Of a DNA stretch of 64,000 nucleotides, positions 9,064 to 18,116 are shown one piece after another. This DNA comes from Pimelobacter simplex (GTDB lineage Bacteria > Actinomycetota > Actinomycetes > Propionibacteriales > Nocardioidaceae), in assembly GCF_024662235.1 (NCBI RefSeq), contig NZ_CP096276.1:2294001-2358000 (forward strand), written 5' to 3'. A program made the translations under genes and the position numbers. The stretch's first letter is position 1. Every line of letters starts with the position of its first letter. The notes beneath the pieces are model-generated. The model made no database searches. It was not told where the DNA came from and saw nothing but the letters and a program-made list of their open reading frames with translations.

Positions 9064-10734
9064 TCAGCCTTCCTGCATCGGGATCCGGACGCCGCGCTCG
9101 GCGGCCACCTCGGCGGCGCGGTCGTAGCCCGCGTCGACGTGGCGGATGACGCCCATGCCCGGGTCGTTGGTCAGCACGGCCTCGATCTTCGCAGCCGCCA
9201 GCTCGGTGCCGTCGGCGACGCAGACCTGGCCGGAGTGGATCGAGCGACCCATGCCGACGCCGCCACCGTGGTGCAGCGACACCCAGGTCGCGCCCGAGGC
9301 GGTCGCGGTCATCGCGTTGAGCAGCGGCCAGTCGGCGATCGCGTCGGAGCCGTCGAGCATGGCCTCCGTCTCGCGGTACGGCGACGCGACCGAGCCGCAG
9401 TCGAGGTGGTCGCGGCCGATCACGATCGGTGCCTTGAGCTCGCCGTTCTTGACCATCTCGTTGAACTTGAGGCCGGCCAGGTGGCGCTCGCCGTAGCCGA
9501 GCCAGCAGATGCGCGCCGGGAGGCCCTGGTAGTGGACCCGCTCCTGCGCCATGCCGATCCACTTGTGGAGCCGCTCGTTGTCGGGGAAGAGCTCGAGGAT
9601 CGCCTTGTCGGTGGCGGCGATGTCGGCCGGGTCGCCGGACAGCGCGGCCCAGCGGAAGGGGCCCTTGCCCTCGCAGAACAGCGGGCGGATGTAGGCCGGC
9701 ACGAAGCCCGGGAACTCGAACGCCCGGTCGTAGCCGCCCTTGCGGGCCTCGTCGCGGATCGAGTTGCCGTAGTCGAAGACCTCGGCGCCGGCGTCCTGGA
9801 ACTCCACCATCGCCCGCACGTGCGCGGCCATCGCGGCCTGCGCCTCCTTGGTGAAGCCGGCCGGGTCGGCCTCGGCACGCTGGTGCCACTCCTCGAAGGG
9901 GACGCCGATCGGCAGGTACGACAGCGGGTCGTGGGCCGACGTCTGGTCGGTGACGACGTCGATCGGCGCCTTCATCTCCAGCAGCTGCGGGAAGATCTCG
10001 GCGGCGTTGCCGAGCAGGCCGATGGACAGGCCCCGGCGCTCGTCACGAGCGGCGACGGCCAGCTCGAGCGCGTGCTCCAGGTTGTCGGCCTGGACGTCGA
10101 GGTAGCGGTGCTCGATGCGGCGGGTGATCCGGCTCTGGTCGACGTCGACGCAGATCGCGACACCGTCGTTCATCGTGACAGCGAGCGGCTGCGCGCCGCC
10201 CATGCCGCCGAGGCCGGCGGTGAGGGTGATCGTGCCGGCCAGGGTGCCGTTGAAGCGCTTGTCGGCGACGGCCGCGAAGGTCTCGAAGGTGCCCTGGAGG
10301 ATGCCCTGGGTGCCGATGTAGATCCACGACCCGGCCGTCATCTGGCCGTACATGGTCAGGCCGAGCTCCTCCAGGCGGCGGAACTCCTCCCAGTTCGCCC
10401 AGTCGCCGACGAGGTTCGAGTTGGCGATGAGCACGCGGGGCGCCCACTTGTTGGTCTTGAAGACGCCGACGGGCTTGCCGCTCTGGACGAGCATGGTCTC
10501 GTCGTCCTCGAGGTCGCGCAGGGTGCGCACGAGGGCGTCGTACGCCTCCCAGCTGCGCGCGGCCTTGCCGGTGCCGCCGTAGACGACGAGGTCCTCGGGA
10601 CGCTCGGCGTTCTCGGGGTCGAGGTTGTTCATCAGCATCCGCAGGGGGGCCTCGGTCTGCCACGACTTCGCGGTCAGCTCGGTGCCGTGCGCGGCGTGGA
10701 TGGGGAGGCGGGGGTTGTCCTGCTGGGTGGTCAT
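9064..10734 (-). CDS. hutU: Urocanate hydratase
   Basis: 556 residues, the usual length, start [20 protein letters not shown]. It hydrates urocanate to 4-imidazolone-5-propionate using tightly bound NAD+. Family signatures: [20 protein letters not shown], the dinucleotide-binding [12 protein letters not shown], and [20 protein letters not shown] with the conserved catalytic-region cysteine. Its ATG overlaps the hutH stop by 4 bp. Confidence 0.97.
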   Translation of the reverse strand: MTTQQDNPRLPIHAAHGTELTAKSWQTEAPLRMLMNNLDPENAERPEDLVVYGGTGKAARSWEAYDALVRTLRDLEDDETMLVQSGKPVGVFKTNKWAPRVLIANSNLVGDWANWEEFRRLEELGLTMYGQMTAGSWIYIGTQGILQGTFETFAAVADKRFNGTLAGTITLTAGLGGMGGAQPLAVTMNDGVAICVDVDQSRITRRIEHRYLDVQADNLEHALELAVAARDERRGLSIGLLGNAAEIFPQLLEMKAPIDVVTDQTSAHDPLSYLPIGVPFEEWHQRAEADPAGFTKEAQAAMAAHVRAMVEFQDAGAEVFDYGNSIRDEARKGGYDRAFEFPGFVPAYIRPLFCEGKGPFRWAALSGDPADIAATDKAILELFPDNERLHKWIGMAQERVHYQGLPARICWLGYGERHLAGLKFNEMVKNGELKAPIVIGRDHLDCGSVASPYRETEAMLDGSDAIADWPLLNAMTATASGATWVSLHHGGGVGMGRSIHSGQVCVADGTELAAAKIEAVLTNDPGMGVIRHVDAGYDRAAEVAAERGVRIPMQEG

Positions 10735-12275
10735 GCGAGTTCTCCGATCACGTTCGCGACGGCCGCGGTGACGGAGCGGTCGGCGACGAGCTGGTAGGCG
10801 GTGTCGATCTCGGGGGCAAGGAAGCGGTCGGTGCCCGGGCCGCCGACGCCGGCGCCGCGGAACAGCTCGACGACCGCGCCGGTGGCGGGGCTCGGGGTCA
10901 GCGGGGCGCGGAGGTTGAGCGCGCGGGCCGCGGTCATCAGCTCGATGGCGAGCACGCGGGTCAGGCCGTCGACGGACCGGCGCAGCTTGCGCGCGGCCGA
11001 CCAGCCCATCGAGACGTGGTCCTCCTGCATCGCGCTGGAGGGGATCGAGTCGACGCTGGCCGGGTTGGCCAGGCGCTTGAGCTCGGAGACGATCGCGGCC
11101 TGGGTGTACTGCGCGATCATCAGGCCCGAGTCGACGCCCGGGTCGTCGGCCAGGAACGGCGGGAGGCCGTGGTTGCGGGCCTTGTCGAGGAAGCGGTCGG
11201 TACGACGCTCCGCGATCGAGGCGAGGTCGGCGGCGACGATCGCGAGGAAGTCGAGCACGTAGGCGACCGGCGCCCCGTGGAAGTTGCCGTTGGACTCCAC
11301 GCGGCCCTGGTCGGCGAGGACGACCGGGTTGTCGACGGCCGAGGCGAGCTCGCGGGAGGCGACCGAGGCCGCGTGGGCGACCGTGTCGCGCACGCCGCCG
11401 TGGACCTGCGGCGAGCAGCGCAGCGAGTAGGCGTCCTGGACCCGGTTGCAGTCGGGGCCGCGGTGCGAGGCGACGACGCCGGAGTCGCGCAGGAGCGCGG
11501 TGAGGTTGGCCGCGGAGGCCGCCTGGCCGGGGTGCGGGCGGATCGCCTGGAGCTCGGGGGCGAACACCCGGTCGGTGCCGAGCTGGCCCTCGACCGACAT
11601 GGCCGCGGAGATGTCGGCGACCTTGAGCAGCTCGGTCAGGTCGTGGATCGCGAGCACGAGCATGCCGAGCATGCCGTCGGTGCCGTTGATGAGCGCGAGG
11701 CCCTCCTTCTCCTGCAGCTCGACCGGCGTGAGGCCGGCGGCAGCGAGAGCGGTGGCGGCGTCGGTCAGCTCACCGTCGGCGGTGCGGACCGGGCCCTCGC
11801 CCATGAGCGCGAGCGCGCAGTGGGCCAGGGGCGCGAGGTCGCCGGAGCAGCCGAGCGATCCGTACTCGTGGACGACCGGGGTGATGCCGTGCGAGAGCAG
11901 GCCGGCGAGGAGCTCGGCGGTCTCGCGGCGTACGCCGGTGCGGCCGGTCGCGAGCGTCGAGAGACGCAGCAGCATGAGGCCGCGGACGACCTCGCGCTCG
12001 ACCTCGGGGCCGCTGCCCGCGGCGTGCGAGCGGACGAGCGAGCGCTGCAGCTGGGCCCGCAGCTCGGGGGCGATGTGCCGGGTGGCGAGGGCGCCGAAGC
12101 CGGTCGAGACGCCGTAGTGCGGCGTCGGGGACGCGGCGAGGTCCTCGATGACCGCGCGCGCCTTGTCGATGGCCGCGAGGGCCTCGTCGCTGAGCACAAC
12201 AGCGGCGCCGCCACGGGCCACCGCAACCACGTCGTCGAACGAGATCGCGCCCGTTCCGACCGTCACTTTCTCCAT
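10731..12275 (-). CDS. hutH: Histidine ammonia-lyase
   Basis: 514 residues, start [20 protein letters not shown]. First enzyme of histidine degradation, giving urocanate and ammonia. YGVSTGFG (54-61) and the MIO-forming tripeptide are present, but the tripeptide reads Cys-Ser-Gly (143-145, in [14 protein letters not shown]) where most homologues have Ala-Ser-Gly; the same replacement is, as I recall, seen in Streptomyces enzymes. ATG at 12275 fits the family start, although the frame is open further upstream. First gene of the operon, divergent from the IclR gene. Confidence 0.95.
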   Translation of the reverse strand: MEKVTVGTGAISFDDVVAVARGGAAVVLSDEALAAIDKARAVIEDLAASPTPHYGVSTGFGALATRHIAPELRAQLQRSLVRSHAAGSGPEVEREVVRGLMLLRLSTLATGRTGVRRETAELLAGLLSHGITPVVHEYGSLGCSGDLAPLAHCALALMGEGPVRTADGELTDAATALAAAGLTPVELQEKEGLALINGTDGMLGMLVLAIHDLTELLKVADISAAMSVEGQLGTDRVFAPELQAIRPHPGQAASAANLTALLRDSGVVASHRGPDCNRVQDAYSLRCSPQVHGGVRDTVAHAASVASRELASAVDNPVVLADQGRVESNGNFHGAPVAYVLDFLAIVAADLASIAERRTDRFLDKARNHGLPPFLADDPGVDSGLMIAQYTQAAIVSELKRLANPASVDSIPSSAMQEDHVSMGWSAARKLRRSVDGLTRVLAIELMTAARALNLRAPLTPSPATGAVVELFRGAGVGGPGTDRFLAPEIDTAYQLVADRSVTAAVANVIGELA

Positions 12276-12330
12276 GGCTCGATTCCACCTCTCCCGGGGT
12301 GGCGCGCGCCAGGGTGTCACGGCATGATGA

Positions 12331-12346
12331 GTCTCAGATCCGAGAC
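12331..12346. promoter_or_regulatory. Inverted repeat, putative IclR-type operator
   Basis: GTCTCAGATCCGAGAC is a 16-bp dyad with 14 symmetric positions. It lies in the 100-bp gap between hutH (start 56 bp away) and the divergent IclR gene (start 30 bp away), the expected place for a site controlling both directions. Binding by the adjacent IclR protein is inferred from position only. Confidence 0.5.
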
Positions 12347-12375
12347 ATGCTCGGCCGAGGAGAGGACCGCCCGAC

Positions 12376-13146
12376 GTGACCCAGGTGCCCGCCGCGACCC
12401 GCGCGCTGCGGGTGCTGCGCTTCCTCGCCGGCCAGCCCGAACCGGTCGCCGTCGAGCGGATCGCGCGCGAGCTCGGGATCCCGCGCTCCACGACGTACCA
12501 CCTGCTGCAGGCGATGGCCGACGAGGGCTTCGTCGTGCACCTGAGCGACGACCGCCGCTACGGGCTCGGTGTCGCCGCCTTCGAGGTCGGCTCGGGCTAC
12601 GCCCGCCAGGCGCCGCTCCAGCGGATCGCGCGGCGCCCCCTCGCCACGCTCGTCGACCGGATCGGGCACAGCGCGCACCTCGCGGTCCCCCACGGCCGCG
12701 ACGTGCTCTACGTCGTCGAGGAGCGCGCTCCCGGCCGACCGCCGCTCGTGACGGACGTCGGCGTACGGCTGCCGTCGCACCTGACCGCCAGCGGCCGCGC
12801 GATCCTGGCCCGGCTGCCGGCCAGCCAGGTGCGCGCGCTCTACCCCGACAAGGAGTCGTTCGTCGACCGCACGGGCGTCGGCCCGACCTCGCCCACCGCG
12901 CTGCGCTCGGTGCTCGCCGAGACCCGGCAGCGTGGCTACGCGACCGAGGACAGCGAGGTGACCGCGGGCATGGCGAGCGTCGCGGCGGCGGTCGTCGACC
13001 ACAACGAGATGCCGGTCGCGGGCGTCGCGGTGACCTACCCGACCACGCCGTCCGGCGGCTCGCTCGACGAGCGCCAGCGCGAGCGGCTGGCCGCGGCGGT
13101 CGTGGCCACCGCGGACTCGCTCACCCGCCGCCTGCGGGGTCGCTGA
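12376..13146 (+). CDS. IclR-family transcriptional regulator, probable hut regulator
   Basis: 256 residues from GTG at 12376 (VTQVPAATRALRVLRFLAGQ). N-terminal winged helix-turn-helix (about 5-60, with ERIARELGIPRSTTYHLLQA) and C-terminal IclR effector domain (about 75-250), including LPSHLTASGRAILARLP and GYATEDSEVTAGMASVAAAV. Divergent from hutH with a dyad operator in the gap, so control of the hut operon by urocanate or a related metabolite is likely but inferred. The last 26 bp overlap the convergent VOC gene. Confidence 0.9.
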   Translation: MTQVPAATRALRVLRFLAGQPEPVAVERIARELGIPRSTTYHLLQAMADEGFVVHLSDDRRYGLGVAAFEVGSGYARQAPLQRIARRPLATLVDRIGHSAHLAVPHGRDVLYVVEERAPGRPPLVTDVGVRLPSHLTASGRAILARLPASQVRALYPDKESFVDRTGVGPTSPTALRSVLAETRQRGYATEDSEVTAGMASVAAAVVDHNEMPVAGVAVTYPTTPSGGSLDERQRERLAAAVVATADSLTRRLRGR

Positions 13147-13525
13147 CGGGGTCGCTGCCGGGGTCTCTCGGCGGGTTGCCGCCGAAGCCGATCTCGTTGC
13201 CCTCGGGGTCGCGGTAGATCACCTTGCGCACCCCGTCGCCGTAGGTCTCCTCCGTCGCCGGCAGGATCCCGCGCCCGGCCGCCGCGGCGACCCGCGCGTC
13301 GAGGTCGTCGACGAAGAGCGTCTGGGTCGCGAAGCCGGCCCGCTCGGGTCGCTGCTCGACGACGAGCCAGCGGTGCGGGGCGAGCTCCCAGACCGCCTCG
13401 GTCTCGTGGGCCAGGAACGACGGCGGTGCGCCGAGCAGTGCGTCGTACCAGGGGCGGGCCTGGGCGTAGTCGCGCACGCAGACGCCGGCGAACAGCTCGG
13501 CCCCGTCGGCCAGGAACTCGCTCAT
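13121..13525 (-). CDS. VOC-family (glyoxalase/bleomycin-resistance-like) protein
   Basis: 134 residues, start MSEFLADGAELFAGVCVRDY. Pattern VCVRDYAQARPWYDALLG at the first beta-alpha unit and RKVIYRDPEGNEIGF near the end are typical of single VOC modules, which dimerise to form metal-dependent active sites. Substrate unknown. The C-terminus is a low-complexity DPGSDPVSDPAGGG tail. Its start overlaps the methyltransferase stop by 4 bp, and its stop runs 26 bp into the IclR gene. Confidence 0.85.
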   Translation of the reverse strand: MSEFLADGAELFAGVCVRDYAQARPWYDALLGAPPSFLAHETEAVWELAPHRWLVVEQRPERAGFATQTLFVDDLDARVAAAAGRGILPATEETYGDGVRKVIYRDPEGNEIGFGGNPPRDPGSDPVSDPAGGG

Positions 13526-15009
13526 GCCGGGGCTGACCCGGCGCCGGCCGCCGAATCATCGGTACGCCGGCGCACCCGCCCGGCCCACCAGTCGAGCACG
13601 TCGTCCCCGGCACCGTAGGCGGCCGTCATCACCCGGCCGGTCGCGACGAGGAGCCCGGGCCTCTCGTCCTCGCCTGCGTGCTGGGCCTGCCGCGCCAGGT
13701 CCGCGCCCTCGGCCCACGCCCCCGCGTCGGCCGGCAGCGGCAGCGCGGCCACCTGGCGCGCGCTCACCTTGACCGAGCCGGGCGTGAGGCCGGCGCCGAG
13801 GTAGCGGGTCGCCGCGTGCGCGACGACGGGCGGCGCGAGCAGCACCGCGAGGAGGCGCCACAGGTCCGCCCGGTCGCGCGGGACGACGCTCACCACGGGG
13901 ACCGACGGCAGCCAGGCGCCGTGCTCGTCGGCGACCGCCTCGATCACCCGGCCCTGCCCGGCGACCAGCAGCTTGGGGACGAGGCGTGCGTCGGCCCAGC
14001 GGGCCAGCGCCCCGTCGGCGCGCAGCGCAGCGAGGTCGACCGACGGCTCGTCGTAGCGGACCCGGGCGAAGCGGGTCGCCGTCCTCCCCCAGCGCGACTC
14101 GGCGGGGTCGATGAGGCCGGTCGTGACGAGCGGCGTACCGCCGGGGAGGCGGTCGCGGACGAACGGCGCCAGGCCGTAGAACTGGTCGCGGAAGTCGGCC
14201 GTGCAGTCGGCGAGGTCGCCGACCGTCCCGGCCCCGGCGGCCCCGGCAGCGAGGGGCGCGACCGGGATGCCGAACGTCGGCGCGGCGAGCCGCCCCCAGG
14301 CGTCGGGGTCGGGGCCGGGCCCCGCGCCCACCCGGACGACGGGGACGCACGTCAGCACGGGCGTGCCCTCGAAGACGGGACGGTCCGAGCACCAGAAGTC
14401 GGTGAGGGTGCCGCGCTCGGCGACCGCTCGTCGTACCGGTCCGGCGTCGCGGGCGGCGAGCACCGACAGCGGCTGCACGAGCGCGACGACCCCGCCGGGC
14501 GCGACGAGGTCGAGCGCCCGGTGCAGGAAGACAGCGCTGGTGTCGGTGTAGGCACCCAGCGCCCGCCGGTGCTCCTCGTTCTGCCCGGCGGACCGGCGGC
14601 GCAGCTGGCCCAGGAACGGTGGGTTGCCGACGACCGCGTCGAACGTCCGGCCCTCCCACGCGGTCAGCCCGTCGGCGAGGACGACCTGCCGCTCGATCTC
14701 GTCGGCCGCGACGCCGGGATCGAGGGCCTGGAGCCGCTCGCGGGCGATCCGTACCGCCTCGGGGTCGAGGTCCGAGCCGTGCACCGCCCGCACCCCCAGG
14801 CGCCGGGCCGCGGCGACGAGGAAGTGCCCGGTCCCGCAGGCCGGATCGAGCACCGTCGCCCCCGGCGTGGCGGGCAGCGCGCGGTCGAGGATCCAGTCGA
14901 CGAGCGCGGGCGGGGTGTAGAACGAGCCCTGGGCGCGGCGCCGGTCCCGCTCGTGGTCGGCGAGGTGCTGCTCGTAGGCGTCCGCCACCCCTTCGCCACC
15001 GCGCGCCAT
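13522..15009 (-). CDS. Orphan N6-adenine DNA methyltransferase (TaqI/type I M-like)
   Basis: 495 residues, start MARGGEGVADAYEQHLADHE. Order: GSFYTPPALVDWILDRAL (29-45), SAM-binding motif I DPACGTGHFL (55-64), acidic loop GSDLDPEAVRIA, and catalytic motif IV NPPF (129-132), characteristic of amino-methylating adenine enzymes. The C-terminal third ends with GSVKVSARQVAALPLP, as in target-recognition parts of this family. No endonuclease gene is nearby, so it seems solitary. The start is 61 bp from pncB with the NrtR-like operator between. Methylation of RNA or another substrate cannot be excluded. Confidence 0.8.
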   Translation of the reverse strand: MARGGEGVADAYEQHLADHERDRRRAQGSFYTPPALVDWILDRALPATPGATVLDPACGTGHFLVAAARRLGVRAVHGSDLDPEAVRIARERLQALDPGVAADEIERQVVLADGLTAWEGRTFDAVVGNPPFLGQLRRRSAGQNEEHRRALGAYTDTSAVFLHRALDLVAPGGVVALVQPLSVLAARDAGPVRRAVAERGTLTDFWCSDRPVFEGTPVLTCVPVVRVGAGPGPDPDAWGRLAAPTFGIPVAPLAAGAAGAGTVGDLADCTADFRDQFYGLAPFVRDRLPGGTPLVTTGLIDPAESRWGRTATRFARVRYDEPSVDLAALRADGALARWADARLVPKLLVAGQGRVIEAVADEHGAWLPSVPVVSVVPRDRADLWRLLAVLLAPPVVAHAATRYLGAGLTPGSVKVSARQVAALPLPADAGAWAEGADLARQAQHAGEDERPGLLVATGRVMTAAYGAGDDVLDWWAGRVRRRTDDSAAGAGSAPA

Positions 15010-15032
15010 GCTGGTGAACGCTAGACCACCCC

Positions 15033-15057
15033 TGTTATAGTCACACTGACTACAACA
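15033..15057. promoter_or_regulatory. NrtR-type operator
   Basis: Dyad TGTTATAGTCA-CAC-TGACTACAACA: 11-bp arms with one mismatch and a 3-nt spacer. The TATAGTCA...TGACTA core is of the type described for the Nudix-related NAD regulator NrtR, which is encoded at the end of this operon. It lies 13 bp before the pncB start and 23 bp from the divergent methyltransferase start, so it could govern both. The TTATAG arm may double as a -10 element. Confidence 0.8.
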
Positions 15058-15070
15058 TCGAGGAGCCGCG

Positions 15071-16966
15071 ATGGACCGCACCGGACTGCTCACCGACCGC
15101 TACGAGCTCACCATGCTCGACTCGTTCGTCCGCGACGGGAGCGCCGATCGCCCTGCCGTGTTCGAGGCGTTCGCGCGCCGCCTGCCCGAGGGCCGCCGCT
15201 ACGGCATGCTCGCCGGGCTGGGCCGGCTGCTGACCGCGATCGAGGACTTCTCCTACGACGCCGACGAGCTCGCCTGGCTGCAGGCCGAGGGGGTGATCGG
15301 CGAGCAGACCGCGCACTACCTCGCCGGATTCCGGTTCGGCGGCGACGTCGACGGCTACCGCGAGGGCGATCTCTACTTCCCCGGCAGCCCGATCCTCACC
15401 GTCACCGGGACCCTCGGCGAGTGCGTGGTGCTCGAGACGCTCGTGCTGAGCATCCTCAACCACGACACGGCGATCGCCAGCGCCGCGGCGCGCATGGTCG
15501 ACGCCGCGCGCGGCCGGCCGATCATCGAGATGGGCGGACGGCGCACGCACGAGGAGGCGGCGGTCGCGACGGCTCGGGCGGCCTACCTGGCGGGCTTCGC
15601 GACGACGAGCAACCTCGCCGCGGGCCGGCGCTACGGCGTACCGACGGCGGGGACGGCGGCCCACGCCTTCACCCTCGCCCACGACACCGAGGCCGACGCC
15701 TTCCGCAGCCAGGTCGAGGCCCTCGGCGTCGGCACCACGCTGCTGGTCGACACCTACGACATCGCCGAGGGCATCCGTACGGCGGTCGAGGTCGCCGGCA
15801 CCGGCCTCGGCGCGATCCGGATCGACTCCGGCGACCTGGGCGACGAGTCCCACCGGGCCCGGCTCCTGCTCGACTCGCTCGGCGCCACCGGGACCCGCAT
15901 CGTGGTGACCAGCGACCTCGACGAGTTCGTCATCGCGGCGCTCACCGACGCCCCCATCGACGGTTACGGGGTCGGCACCCGCGTCGCCACCGGCTCGGGC
16001 CACCCGACCGCGAGCATGGTCTACAAGCTCGTCGCCATCGCCGACCACGACAGCGCTCCCCTGCGCCCGGTCGCGAAGAAGTCCAAGGACAAGGGCTCGG
16101 TCGGCGGCCGCAAGCGCCCCTACCGCACCTACGACGACCAGGGGCTGCTCACCGCCGAGTGGTTCACCGCGCAGGGCGCTCCCCCACCCGGCGCCGGCGC
16201 CCGAGAGGTCCAGGTCCCCCTGGTCCGCGCCGGCGAGGTCGTCCACCGCCCGACGCTCGGCGAGGTCCGCGACTTCGCCGCCGCCACCCTGGCCACGCTG
16301 CCCGCCGAGGCCCGCAGCGTCTCGGCCGGGGCGGCGTACCTGACCACCACGCTTCGAGAGGAGACCCCGATGGCCCCCCAGAGCACCAAGGCGCTGATCG
16401 TCGTCGACGTCCAGAACGACTTCGTCGAGGGCGGCTCGCTCGGCGTCACCGGCGGCCGCGCGGTCGCCGGCCGGATCAGCGAGCACCTCGCCGCGCACGC
16501 CGGCGACTACGCACTCGTCGCCGCCTCGCGCGACTGGCACCGCGCAGGCGAGACCAACGGCGGCCACTTCCACGAGCCGGGCCAGGCCCCCGACTTCGTC
16601 TCGACCTGGCCGGTGCACTGCGTCCAGGGCGAGGCGGGCGCCGACTACGCGCCCGAGCTCGTCACCGACGCGGTCACCCACCACGTCGTCAAGGGCATGG
16701 GCGAGCCGGCGTACTCGGCGTTCGAGGGCGTCACCGACCGCGGCGAGCGCCTCGCCGACCTGCTCGCGGCCGCCGGGGTGACCGAGGTCGACGTCACCGG
16801 CATCGCCACCGACTACTGCGTCCGGGCGACCGCCCTCGACGCGGTCAAGGCGGGCTTCGCGGTCCGCCTCCTCGACGGCCTGCACGCCGGTGTCGCGCCG
16901 GACTCGTCGGCCGCGGCACTCGACGAGCTGGCGGCGGCCGGCGTCGACGTGGAGGTGGCGCGATGA
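15071..16966 (+). CDS. pncB: Nicotinate phosphoribosyltransferase-nicotinamidase, in-frame PncB-PncA fusion
   Basis: One open frame of 631 residues starting [20 protein letters not shown] behind GAGGAG at 15060-15065. Residues 1-433 are a full PncB (nicotinate plus PRPP to NaMN; His198 in [28 protein letters not shown]). Residues 434-631 are a full PncA (nicotinamide to nicotinate; catalytic Asp446 in VVDVQNDF, Lys in [11 protein letters not shown], Cys583 in [10 protein letters not shown]). No stop codon separates them; the junction is [17 protein letters not shown]. An internal SD precedes Met434, so a fused enzyme, separate PncA, or both may be made. Next gene, nrtR, overlaps by 4 bp. Confidence 0.9.
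   Translation: MDRTGLLTDRYELTMLDSFVRDGSADRPAVFEAFARRLPEGRRYGMLAGLGRLLTAIEDFSYDADELAWLQAEGVIGEQTAHYLAGFRFGGDVDGYREGDLYFPGSPILTVTGTLGECVVLETLVLSILNHDTAIASAAARMVDAARGRPIIEMGGRRTHEEAAVATARAAYLAGFATTSNLAAGRRYGVPTAGTAAHAFTLAHDTEADAFRSQVEALGVGTTLLVDTYDIAEGIRTAVEVAGTGLGAIRIDSGDLGDESHRARLLLDSLGATGTRIVVTSDLDEFVIAALTDAPIDGYGVGTRVATGSGHPTASMVYKLVAIADHDSAPLRPVAKKSKDKGSVGGRKRPYRTYDDQGLLTAEWFTAQGAPPPGAGAREVQVPLVRAGEVVHRPTLGEVRDFAAATLATLPAEARSVSAGAAYLTTTLREETPMAPQSTKALIVVDVQNDFVEGGSLGVTGGRAVAGRISEHLAAHAGDYALVAASRDWHRAGETNGGHFHEPGQAPDFVSTWPVHCVQGEAGADYAPELVTDAVTHHVVKGMGEPAYSAFEGVTDRGERLADLLAAAGVTEVDVTGIATDYCVRATALDAVKAGFAVRLLDGLHAGVAPDSSAAALDELAAAGVDVEVAR
16370..16966 (+). CDS. pncA: Nicotinamidase, possible separate internal translation product
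   Basis: The PncA part can start on its own at ATG 16370, giving 198 residues ([18 protein letters not shown]), the normal length of a stand-alone nicotinamidase. Catalytic triad Asp13, Lys near 110 and Cys150 is present. GAGAGGAG at 16356-16363 is a strong SD six bases ahead. The frame is nevertheless continuous with pncB, so this entry describes an alternative product of the same frame rather than a second gene. Confidence 0.65.
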   Translation: MAPQSTKALIVVDVQNDFVEGGSLGVTGGRAVAGRISEHLAAHAGDYALVAASRDWHRAGETNGGHFHEPGQAPDFVSTWPVHCVQGEAGADYAPELVTDAVTHHVVKGMGEPAYSAFEGVTDRGERLADLLAAAGVTEVDVTGIATDYCVRATALDAVKAGFAVRLLDGLHAGVAPDSSAAALDELAAAGVDVEVAR

Positions 16967-17673
16967 GCGAGCACCCCCCGTTTGCGGTCGCGGTCGACCT
17001 CGCCGTGTTCACCGTGCGCGACGGAGCGCTCGCCGTCCTCCTGGTCGAGCGCGGCGAGGAGCCCTTCGCCGGCTCGTGGGCACTGCCCGGCGGCTTCGTC
17101 GAGCCCGACGAGGACGCCGAGCAGGCGGCCTGGCGCGAGCTGCGCGAGGAGACCGGCGTCGAGCGCTTCCCCGGCCACCTGGAGCAGCTCAAGACCTACT
17201 CCGCGCCCGACCGCGACCCCCGCATGCGCGTGGTCTCGGTGGCCCACGTCGCCCTCGCCCCCGACCTCCCCGAGCCGCACCCCGGCACCGACGCCGCCGA
17301 CGCGCGCTGGTGGGTCGTCGACGACCTGCTCGAGGGCCGCGACGACAGCGACGGACCGGCGCTCGCCTTCGACCACCGCCAGATCCTGCTCGACGCGCGC
17401 GAGCGGGTCCGGGCCAAGCTGGAGTACACGACGCTCGCGACCGAGTTCGTCGCCGAGCCGTTCACGCTGCCCGAGCTGCGCCGGGTCTACGCGGCCGTCT
17501 GGGGCACGCCTCCGGACCTTGGGAACTTCCGCCGCAAGGTGCTCGGGACCGACGGGTTCGTCGTACCGACGGACACGCGGGGGCACGCCACCGAGGCCGG
17601 CGGACGCCGCGCGCTGCTCTACCGCCGCGGCGACGCGACGCTCATCTCGCCCCCGATGGCGCGGGGCGCCTGA
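16963..17673 (+). CDS. nrtR: NrtR transcriptional regulator of NAD metabolism (Nudix plus winged helix)
   Basis: 236 residues, start [20 protein letters not shown]. Residues 5-145 form a Nudix domain with an intact Nudix box ([20 protein letters not shown] followed by TGV). Residues 155-230 form the NrtR winged helix ([20 protein letters not shown], then NFRRKV). NrtR represses NAD salvage genes and is released by ADP-ribose-type ligands. The TATAGTCA/TGACTA dyad before pncB is its probable operator, making this an autoregulated pncB-pncA-nrtR operon. The complete Nudix box leaves hydrolase activity possible. Confidence 0.93.
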   Translation: MSEHPPFAVAVDLAVFTVRDGALAVLLVERGEEPFAGSWALPGGFVEPDEDAEQAAWRELREETGVERFPGHLEQLKTYSAPDRDPRMRVVSVAHVALAPDLPEPHPGTDAADARWWVVDDLLEGRDDSDGPALAFDHRQILLDARERVRAKLEYTTLATEFVAEPFTLPELRRVYAAVWGTPPDLGNFRRKVLGTDGFVVPTDTRGHATEAGGRRALLYRRGDATLISPPMARGA

Positions 17674-17689
17674 CACTCTCCCCCTTTGT

Positions 17690-17705
17690 TCAACCGAACG
17701 GTTGA
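17690..17705. promoter_or_regulatory. ArsR-type operator 1
   Basis: TCAACCG-AA-CGGTTGA, a perfect 7-bp dyad with a 2-bp spacer, overlapping the TTGACA -35 hexamer (17702-17707) of the arsR promoter. Its CAACC/GGTTG half sites are repeated in operator 2, with dyad centres 41 bp apart (about four helical turns). Confidence 0.7.
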
Positions 17706-17730
17706 CAAGGACCTCGACCCGGATGCATGC
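17702..17730 (+). promoter_or_regulatory. Sigma70-type promoter of the arsR operon
   Basis: TTGACA at 17702-17707, then 17-18 bases and a GATGCAT-like -10 around 17722-17730. Transcription would begin about 17735-17739, so the ATG at 17739 may be translated from a leaderless mRNA. The two flanking dyads overlap the -35 and the start site, suggesting repression by steric block. Confidence 0.55.
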
Positions 17731-17748
17731 TCAACCACATGGTTGAGC
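17729..17748. promoter_or_regulatory. ArsR-type operator 2, overlapping the arsR start codon
   Basis: GCTCAACCA-CA-TGGTTGAGC, a perfect 9-bp dyad with a 2-bp spacer. The ATG at 17739-17741 lies inside the right arm, so coding sequence and operator are constrained together. The half site matches operator 1. Confidence 0.7.
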
Positions 17749-18116
17749 AAGAGGACCGGCTGTCGCGGATCTTCGGCGCGCTCGCCGACCCGACCCGGCG
17801 TGACATGGTCGCCCGCCTGGCGGCCGGCGACGCGACGGTCGGCGAGCTCGCGGCGCCGTACGACGTGTCGCTCCAGGCCGTCTCCAAGCACCTCAAGGTG
17901 CTCGAGGAGGCAGGCCTGGTCCGGCGCAGCCGCGACGCCCAGCGCCGGCCGGTCCACCTGGAAGCGGAGGTGTTCGACCTCATGACCAAGTGGATCGAGC
18001 GGTACCAGCAGCAGGCCGAGGAGCGCTATCGCCGCCTCGACGCCGTCCTCGCCCGGATGCAGGGCCAGGACTCCCCCACCGAGATCAGCGACCGAGCACG
18101 AGGAGAAGCAGGATGA
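17739..18116 (+). CDS. ArsR-family transcriptional regulator
   Basis: 125 residues from ATG 17739 (MVEQEDRLSRIFGALADPTR); an in-frame ATG at 17727 would add MLNH. Classic ArsR winged helix: GALADPTRRDMVARLAAGD, then VSLQAVSKHLKVLEEAGLV. There are no metal-binding cysteines, which is usual for the subgroup encoded next to AHSA1 proteins. The downstream SRPBCC gene overlaps by 4 bp. Autoregulation through the two dyads around its promoter is a strong inference. Confidence 0.92.
   Translation: MVEQEDRLSRIFGALADPTRRDMVARLAAGDATVGELAAPYDVSLQAVSKHLKVLEEAGLVRRSRDAQRRPVHLEAEVFDLMTKWIERYQQQAEERYRRLDAVLARMQGQDSPTEISDRARGEAG

Noticed and set aside
13121..15009. Complete restriction-modification or BREX-like defence system around the adenine methyltransferase
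   Set aside because: No endonuclease, ATPase, phosphatase or specificity gene nearby; neighbours are a VOC protein and metabolic genes.
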